This document shows positions 58,330 through 64,000 of a stretch of 64,000 bases of DNA, piece by piece. How positions within the stretch are numbered: the first letter of the stretch is position 1; each line of letters starts with the position of its first letter. Source of the stretch: Symbiobacterium thermophilum IAM 14863 (GTDB lineage: Bacteria; Bacillota; Sulfobacillia; Symbiobacteriales; Symbiobacteriaceae); assembly GCF_000009905.1 (NCBI RefSeq), contig NC_006177.1, positions 1,860,001-1,924,000 on the forward strand, given 5' to 3'. The notes under the pieces are model-generated. The model made no database searches. It was not told where the DNA came from and saw only the letters and a list, made by a program, of their open reading frames with translations. Both the position numbers and the translations under genes were made by a program.

Positions 58330-59805
58330 CTAGCGCAGGCCCTCCGCGAAGCGCCGGGCGGCCTCGACGAAGGTGCGGGTCCCGACGCCGGTGGCGCCCT
58401 CGTCCTCATACTCGTCGCTGCCGCTCTTCCACGCCACCGCGGCGATGTCCAGGTGGACGCACGGCGTGTCCCCCACGTGCTTCATGAGGAAGAGACCGCC
58501 TGCCACGGTGCCCGCGGCCCTGTTCTTCGTCCCGTTGATCATGTCCGCGACCGAAGACTTGATGAGGTCGTAGTACTCCTCGTCGTGGGGCAGCTTCCAG
58601 CCCCGCTCCCCGGCGGCCTCGCCGGCCCGGTAGACCTCTTCCTCCCAGGCGTCGTCGTTGGCCACCAGGGCGTAGCGGATCGGCCCCAGGGCGATGTTGC
58701 AGGCGCCCGTCAGCGTCGAGGCGGTGATGATCTTGCGGCAGCCCTGCTTCGCCGCGTACGCCAGGCCGTCGGCCAGGATCAGCCGGCCCTCGGCGTCGGT
58801 GGAGCGGATCTCCACCGTCTTGCCGGAGAGGCCCGAAACGACGTCGCCAGGCTTGTACGAGCCGCCGTCCGGCATGTTGTCGGTGGAGGGGATGACCGCC
58901 ATCACGTCGGCCTTCACCTTCAGCCGGGCGATGGCCTGCATGGCGCCGATGACGGCCGCGGCGCCGCCCATGTCCATCTTCATGTTCCACATGCCCTCGG
59001 TGGGCTTGATGGAGATTCCGCCGGAGTCAAAGGTGAGTCCCTTGCCCACCAGGCCCAGCCACGGCCCCTGGCCGCCGTTGCCCTTGTACCGCATCACGAT
59101 GAAGCGCGGCTCCTCCCGGGAGCCCTGGTTTACGGCAAGCAGCAGGCCCAGGCCCAGCTCCTCGCAGCCTTTCTTGTCGTATACCTCGACCTCGATGCCG
59201 TTCTCCCTGCACATCTCCGCGGCGCGCTCCGCCAGCTTCGCGGCCGTCAGGTGGTTGCCCGGCGTCCAGGCCAGGGCGCGGGCGAGGTTGACCCCCTCCG
59301 CCACGATGCGGCCGTGCTCCGCTCCTTCCCGGGCTCGCTCGCCGCCCAGGATGTGCACGGCCTCCACCTCGGGGCGGGGCTTCTTCTCCGACTTCCAGTC
59401 AGGCAAGCGGAAGAGGCCGTGCAGCGCCCCCTCGGTGATGAAGCGGGCGGCAGCCGCCTCGTCCATCTCCACCGCCCCGGGCAGCGCGAAGGCGATCGAC
59501 CGGGCGCCGCTCTTCCGGGCCGCACGCGCCCCGATGCCCGCGGCGCGCCGCAGCGACCGGTTGGTGACCTTCTCCGCCTTCCCGAGGCCCAGGAGCAGGA
59601 CCTTGCGCGCCGGCAGCCGGCCCCCGGTGTACAGCAGCGTTGTCTGCCCCATCTCGCCCTTGAAGTCCGCGCCCACCACCTGCGCGCACAGCCCGCCCAG
59701 CGCCTCGTTCACGTCGGCCGGCGCCGGGGTGCCCTCGGTGAGCGGCAGAATCAGCACGTCCACGGCGACTTCGGTGAGAGCCTGGCTGGTTACCTCGACC
59801 TTCAT
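58330..59805 (-). CDS. pepA: leucyl aminopeptidase (M17)
   Basis: Leucyl aminopeptidase is a hexameric two-metal enzyme. The metal-binding core is visible as [32 protein letters not shown] and the signature [14 protein letters not shown] (N-T-D-A-E-G-R-L in the family, here with Ser). The catalytic Lys and Arg are present. ATG 59805 follows AAGGAGGCG; the longer open frame upstream is not supported. 491 residues is normal. Confidence 0.96.
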
Positions 59806-59849
59806 GTGTGACGCCTCCTTCCCTGAATCGAGCCACCGCGCCGGAACCG

Positions 59850-60824
59850 CTACCGCAGAACCTGTTGGAAGACCCGCAAGTAGTTGCCGCCCAGGATCTT
59901 GACCAGGTCGGCCTCCCCGTACCCCCGCCGCATGAGCTCCGCCGTCAACCGGGGCAGGCAGGTGACGTCCTCCAGCCCGGGCGGCGGCGTCGCCCCGTCG
60001 AAGTCCGAGCCCAGGCCGACGTGGTCGGCATTGCCCAGCAACTGGCACACGTGGTCGATGTGATCGGCCACCGTCGTCAAGGCTGCGGTCTCCCGGCCCA
60101 TAAAGCTGGACACGAAGGAGATGCCGAACACGCCGCCGTGCGCGGCCAGGGCCCGGATCTGCTCATCGGTCAGGTTCCGGGGGTGATCGTACAGCGCCTG
60201 GCAGTTGCCGTGGGTGAACAGCACCGGGTCCTCCGACAGTTCCAGCACCTGGAAGAACCCTGCCGGCGTGATGTGGGCCAGGTCGATGAGCATGCCCAAC
60301 CGGTTCATCTCGCGCACCACCTCGCGACCGAACCGGGTGAGGCCGCCGCCGGACTCGGGTTCGCCGACCCCTTCGGCCACCTCGTTGCGGTGGTTCCAGA
60401 CGAGGCCCATCATGCGCACGCCCAGCCGGTAGTAGTTGCGCAGCAGGGCCAGGGACCCCTGGATCGCCTCCGCCCCCTCGATGTTCAGCAGCACGGCCAG
60501 TTCGCCGGCCGCGTGGGCGGCGGTGACGTCGTCGGCCCGCAGCACCAGCCGCACGCCTTCGGCCGCGTCGATCTGGCCCAGCAGCCCGTCGATGGCCTCG
60601 TGCGCCCGCCGCGGGGCCACGGGGTAGTAGACCGGGTCGACCCAGGCCGCCTGCACCGTGCAGGTGACCCCGGCCTCCCGGGCCCGGGGCCAGTCGATGT
60701 GCCCCTTGTCCGACCGTTCGGTCAGGGTGCGCTCGCCGGCCAGGACCATCAGGATCGAATCCGCGTGCCCATCAATCACCGGGCAGCGGCGGTGCAGCGC
60801 CGCTGCCTCCTCCAGGTGCACCAT
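59850..60824 (-). CDS. membrane dipeptidase (renal dipeptidase, M19)
   Basis: M19 dipeptidases are zinc enzymes that cut dipeptides, including some D-amino acid forms. The metal ligands are seen in VIDGHADSI (His-x-Asp), [10 protein letters not shown] (Glu), [11 protein letters not shown] and [11 protein letters not shown] (His). The end has [18 protein letters not shown]. The typical length of about 325 residues is kept. ATG 60824 follows GGGAGG. It lies upstream of pepA in the same direction, consistent with a peptide turnover operon. Confidence 0.94.
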
Positions 60825-60899
60825 CTGCGACTCCCTCCCGAGCGCGTTGCCGTTAGGAGTGTTTCCATTTCGATGGGCGAAACCCCTCCAAACAGCACA

Positions 60900-60921
60900 G
60901 CCCGACCCTCACGGGTCGGGC
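60900..60921 (-). terminator. terminator of spoVS
   Basis: GCCCGACCC (60900-60908) and GGGTCGGGC (60913-60921) pair perfectly around a four-base loop, about 55 bases after the spoVS stop. Confidence 0.75.
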
Positions 60922-60974
60922 GTGTTATGTGCGTGCCTGTCGCTCACCCTCATCTGCGCGTCAGGTCGCTCGGC

Positions 60975-61235
60975 TCAGCGCGGCTCGACGATCAGCTTGA
61001 TCGCCGTGCGCTCCTCCCCATCAATCTTCAGATCGGTAAACGCCGGGATGCAGATCAGATCGACGCCGCTGGGCGCAACGAACCCGCGGGCGATCGCCAC
61101 CGCCTTGACCGCCTGGTTGAGCGCTCCTGCCCCAATTGCCTGGATCTCGGCGGAGCCACGCTCGCGCAGGCAACCCGCGAGAGCGCCCGCCACTGCGTTC
61201 GGGCTCGACTTCGCCGACACCTTCAGCACTTCCAT
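60975..61235 (-). CDS. spoVS: stage V sporulation protein S
   Basis: The protein is 86 residues, exactly the length of Bacillus SpoVS, and is extremely conserved: MEVLKVSAKSSPNAVAGALA, AIGAGALNQAVKAVAIARGF and SGVDLICIPAFTDLKIDGEE. It is an Alba-like small protein needed for normal asymmetric division and coat formation. ATG 61235 is chosen by this length; six more upstream codons are open but not conserved. It lies between ymdB and the dipeptidase, next to rny, as in Bacillus. Confidence 0.97.
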   Translation of the reverse strand: MEVLKVSAKSSPNAVAGALAGCLRERGSAEIQAIGAGALNQAVKAVAIARGFVAPSGVDLICIPAFTDLKIDGEERTAIKLIVEPR

Positions 61236-61285
61236 AACCAATGTCCCCTCCACTGGTATTTGGTGGTTGATGAGTTGCTAATATC

Positions 61286-62107
61286 CTACCATCTTCCAAA
61301 GAGACTAGCAAGTGGTTCTGTAGCCACTTCTCTTTCCAAGATTCGCTGGATGCCGGTGGCCTTGCCGGTCGCTTCATCCACCTCGATGAGCACCGCCGAC
61401 AGGATCGCCGGCCCCCGGGCAGCCTCCAGCCGAACGGGACGCTGCGTCAGGAACCGCTCCAGCACCAGCTCGCGGTCGGCACCGATCACCGACACCCAGG
61501 GACCACACATGCCCACGTCGGTCATGTAGGCCGTCCCCCCGGGCAGGATGACCTCGTCCGCCGTCTGCACATGGGTGTGCGTGCCGATGACGGCGCTCAC
61601 CTGACCGTCCAGAAACCAGCCCATCGCCTGCTTCTCAGACGTGGCCTCCGCGTGACAGTCGACAATGATCACCGGCGTGCTCTGCCTGAGCCGCTCCACT
61701 TCCCCCTCCACGGCCCGGAACGGGTCCTCCAGCAGCTGCGGAGAGTACACCCGCCCCTGCACCTGAACCACCGCCAGCAGGGGCCTGCCCCCGCGGCGGA
61801 CGATGTACGAACCCGCTCCCGGTGTCCCCGGAGGGTAGTTCAGGGGGCGGATCAGGCGTGGTTCCCCATCGATATATGTGGCGATCTCCCGCTTGTCGAA
61901 GGCGTGGTTGCCCAGCGTGATCACGTCGACGCCCAGTGAGAACAGCTCCTGGCAGATCTGCGCGCTGATGCCCTTGCCTCCCGCTGCATTCTCACCGTTG
62001 ACGATCACCGCATCCGCGCCGGTCTCCTTCACCAGCGGGGTCAGCCGCCGCGCCACCACCTCCCGACCCACTCGACCGTATACGTCACCGAAGAACAAAA
62101 TGCGCAA
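61286..62107 (-). CDS. ymdB: YmdB-like metallophosphoesterase
   Basis: YmdB hydrolyses 2',3'-cyclic nucleotides and governs motility and biofilm decisions in Bacillus. The binuclear metal motifs are complete: FGDVYGRVGRE, VNGENAAGGKGI, TLGNHAFDKRE, DCHAEATSEKQAMGWFLDG and GTHTHVQTAD. TTG 62107 (MRILFFGDVYGR) is chosen because GGAGG lies nine bases upstream and the family begins there. 273 residues matches the family. It is in the rny-ymdB-spoVS cluster. Confidence 0.96.
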   Translation of the reverse strand: MRILFFGDVYGRVGREVVARRLTPLVKETGADAVIVNGENAAGGKGISAQICQELFSLGVDVITLGNHAFDKREIATYIDGEPRLIRPLNYPPGTPGAGSYIVRRGGRPLLAVVQVQGRVYSPQLLEDPFRAVEGEVERLRQSTPVIIVDCHAEATSEKQAMGWFLDGQVSAVIGTHTHVQTADEVILPGGTAYMTDVGMCGPWVSVIGADRELVLERFLTQRPVRLEAARGPAILSAVLIEVDEATGKATGIQRILEREVATEPLASLFGRW

Positions 62108-62303
62108 GGCGCCGCGCCTCCAGTCTATAGCCCGCTTTTCCCACCGTTTGGGATATGCTTTATTATACCCGACCCGGTGGTTCAGGGGTTGACTGGAATC
62201 GCAAGGTGCGCTCACCAATCAATACGCATCCCGGTGCACAAAAGTTCGCAACTCCCATAAGAAAGTTATGGCTCCGCCCCCTACCACCGCCCGGGCGCGC
62301 AAA

Positions 62304-62341
62304 GGCCGGTCGGCGCCCTCCGTCTGAGGGGCCGACCGGCC
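62304..62341 (-). terminator. terminator of the gene at 62360
   Basis: GGCCGGTCGGC (62304-62314) and GCCGACCGGCC (62331-62341) form an 11-bp perfect stem; an inner CCCTC-GAGGG helix lengthens it, and TTTG follows on the minus strand. Confidence 0.7.
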
Positions 62342-62359
62342 GGTCGCGTTGGCTACCAT

Positions 62360-62875
62360 TTACTTATGGAAGATCATCAGCCTGCCGTTTTCCCGAATGG
62401 CGATCAGGTTGGGCTGCTGCCGCTGGTTGCTGAGCGAGGCCATGACCTCCTCGATCAGCTCGTCCTGGGCCATCAGCTCCTCCTCGCCGAAGTACTCCAT
62501 AGGCTCGGTCAGGAGCCGCTGCTGGAACAGTGACCGCACGACCGCCACCACGGTGTAGAGCTCCTCGGGGCTGAGGCTGTGCACGTCCCGTTCGACGGCA
62601 ATGGTGTTCAGCTCCCCGAACGCCGTGCGGCGCACCTCGATGAGGTCAGCCTCCCGCTGGTTCATCAGGTGGTAAACCTCCAGCGTCTCCCGGATGCGGC
62701 CTGCTGCCGCCGAGAACTCCTCGTCCGTCAGCGGGCCCTTCACCAGGAAGGAGAGACGCAGGGCCTGGCGCCCCGGATCGTACCGCACCGTGGCGATTTC
62801 GGGGTAGCGGATGGCGTAGCTGACGAGCAGCTGAATGGTGCGAGCCGAGGGCTCGTCGCCCCTGCGCTTGTTCAC
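62360..62875 (-). CDS. conserved-looking protein of unknown function next to rny
   Basis: The 171-residue protein has two parts: an N-terminal alpha-beta domain (TIQLLVSYAIRYPEIATVRY, LRLSFLVKGPLTDEEFSAAA) and a C-terminal helical part ending in a strand (LIAIRENGRLMIFHK). No family is recognised. GTG 62875 has AAGGAGG about nine bases upstream. It lies between ymdB and rny, where RNA-turnover genes cluster, so a role in RNase Y control is an attractive but unproven idea. Confidence 0.65.
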   Translation of the reverse strand: MNKRRGDEPSARTIQLLVSYAIRYPEIATVRYDPGRQALRLSFLVKGPLTDEEFSAAAGRIRETLEVYHLMNQREADLIEVRRTAFGELNTIAVERDVHSLSPEELYTVVAVVRSLFQQRLLTEPMEYFGEEELMAQDELIEEVMASLSNQRQQPNLIAIRENGRLMIFHK

Positions 62876-63021
62876 CCCATCATGCCTCCTTCACTGGGGA
62901 AGCGATGTTCCCCGCACAAGCTCCCGCCCGAGCGACGCTGCGCCGACAGCTCAGGACGAGTGTCGGCGCAGTGTGCGCTCTGTTCTTATGACGTCTGCGC
63001 CGGGAGAAAAGTTCGCCTGCG

Positions 63022-63999
63022 TCAGCGGGCGTACTCCACCGCGCGCGTCTCCCGCACGACGACCACCCGGATCTGTCCCGGGTACTCCAGCTCTTCCTCG
63101 ATCTTGCGCGCGATCTCCTTGGTCAGCTTCAGCGCGGCGTAGTCGTCGATCTTCTCCGGCTTCACCATGACCCGGATCTCGCGCCCGGCCTGGATCGCGT
63201 AGGACTTGTCGACGCCGTCGAAGCTGTCCGCCAGGGCCTCCAGCTTCTCCAGCCGCTTGATGTACGTCTCCAGGGTCTCCCGCCGTGCTCCGGGCCGTGC
63301 GGCCGAGATGGCGTCCGCCGCGGCCACCAGATGCGCCTCCACCGAGCGGGGCTCGACGTCGCCGTGGTGGCACTCCATGGCGTGGATCACGTCGGGATGC
63401 TCCTTGTACCGCCGCAGCAGGCTCACGCCGATGGCCACGTGGGAGCCCTCGATCTCGTGGTCCACCGCCTTGCCGATGTCATGCAGCAACCCGGCCCGCT
63501 TGGCCACCTCCACGTTGACACCCAGCTCGGCGGCCATGATGCCGGCGAGATGCGCGACCTCGATGGAGTGCTTCAGCACGTTCTGTCCGTACGACGTGCG
63601 GAACTTCAGGCGCCCCAGCAGCTTCACCAGCTCCGGGTGCAGGTTGTGGATGCCCAGCTCGAAGCAGGCGGCGTCACCCTCCTCGCGGATCCGGGCCTCC
63701 ACCTCCTTCTGCGCCTTCTCCACCATCTCCTCGATCCGGGCCGGGTGGATGCGGCCGTCCTGGATCAGCTTCTGCAGCGCGATCTTGGCGACCTCACGCC
63801 GCACCGGATCGAACGCCGAAAGCACCACCGCTTCGGGAGTATCGTCGATGATGAGATCCACGCCGGTGAGCGTCTCCAGTGTACGGATGTTCCGCCCTTC
63901 CCGGCCGATGATCCTGCCCTTCATCTCGTCGTTGGGCAGGGAAACCACCGTGACGGTCAGCTCCGAGGAGTGATCCGCGGCCACCCGCTGCACGGCCAG
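63022..63999 (-). CDS. rny: ribonuclease Y (N-terminus beyond the window edge)
   Basis: RNase Y is the main endoribonuclease of mRNA decay in Firmicutes. The window holds the KH domain ([20 protein letters not shown]) and the HD domain with the catalytic HD in [19 protein letters not shown] and the His of [10 protein letters not shown], to the normal C-terminus [12 protein letters not shown]. The frame is open to the right edge, so the membrane anchor and coiled coil lie outside. YmcA, a factor of the RNase Y specificity complex, is encoded at 44582. Confidence 0.96.
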   Translation of the reverse strand: MAVQRVAADHSSELTVTVVSLPNDEMKGRIIGREGRNIRTLETLTGVDLIIDDTPEAVVLSAFDPVRREVAKIALQKLIQDGRIHPARIEEMVEKAQKEVEARIREEGDAACFELGIHNLHPELVKLLGRLKFRTSYGQNVLKHSIEVAHLAGIMAAELGVNVEVAKRAGLLHDIGKAVDHEIEGSHVAIGVSLLRRYKEHPDVIHAMECHHGDVEPRSVEAHLVAAADAISAARPGARRETLETYIKRLEKLEALADSFDGVDKSYAIQAGREIRVMVKPEKIDDYAALKLTKEIARKIEEELEYPGQIRVVVVRETRAVEYAR

Positions 64000-64000
64000 A

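Noticed and set aside
61281-61289. A sigma-H-like -35 element (GTAGGATAT) upstream of spoVS
   Set aside because: No matching -10 element occurs at the expected spacing, so no promoter was called.
62162-62167. A perfect TATAAT upstream of ymdB
   Set aside because: No acceptable -35 lies 16-18 bases upstream, so it is not listed as a promoter.

Overview
The window is very GC-rich (roughly two-thirds or more G+C by eye) yet carries the gene complement of an endospore-forming Firmicute: an alpha/beta-type SASP, spoVS, spoVK, hfq-miaA-mutL, mutS-ymcA-miaB, lexA with a divergent yneA-like gene, ymdB-rny, and ResA/ResB/ResC plus CcdA for cytochrome c maturation. High GC combined with this content suggests Symbiobacterium or a close relative; that is an inference from gene content and composition, not a database result.

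Layout. 1-11 kb: a DinG-type helicase (cut by the left edge), surE, a psd-pssA phospholipid operon, a small membrane protein, a secreted deacetylase-like pseudoenzyme, a TPR protein, a SASP, an FtsA-like ATPase with a long repeat tail, and a cyanophycinase-like pseudoenzyme. 11-16.5 kb: accessory region with lower GC, a VOC protein, an MFS transporter, remnants of insertion sequences, a gene of unknown function between IS ends and a small zinc-binding protein. 16.5-25.5 kb: mutY, a Gln/Gly-rich DUF1657 protein, a DUF3891 protein, the cytochrome c biogenesis operon resA-ccdA-resB-resC, and the SOS-controlled yneA-like/lexA divergon. 25.5-31 kb: a DUF456 protein, a YnbB-like PLP enzyme, a SigY-type operon (ABC ATPase, ABC permease, ECF sigma factor and two small membrane proteins), and a GreA-like protein. 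31-46.6 kb: spoVK facing hfq-miaA-mutL, then Hsp20, DinB and transporter genes, a group II intron lodged behind a terminator, a secreted copper-amine-oxidase-N-like protein, and mutS-ymcA-miaB. 46.6-57 kb: an msrAB fusion, a TrxR-like flavoprotein, a DUF402 protein, an RRM protein, a gene-poor segment with three 230-bp tandem repeats, a LysR regulator and a MoxR-DUF58-DUF4129 operon. 57-64 kb: PHP phosphatase, leucyl aminopeptidase, dipeptidase, spoVS, ymdB, an unrecognised conserved-looking gene and RNase Y (cut by the right edge).

Functional themes are DNA repair and SOS (mutS, mutL, mutY, lexA), tRNA modification (miaA, miaB), sporulation and developmental control (spoVS, spoVK, SASP, ymcA, ymdB, rny), envelope and redox biology. 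The least explained features are the 230-bp repeat array (51224-51808), a structured-looking AT-rich segment (about 13050-13300), two catalytically dead enzyme homologues near the FtsA-like gene, and the Gln/Gly-rich DUF1657 protein. Long open frames antisense to real genes are common in this GC-rich DNA and were left out.
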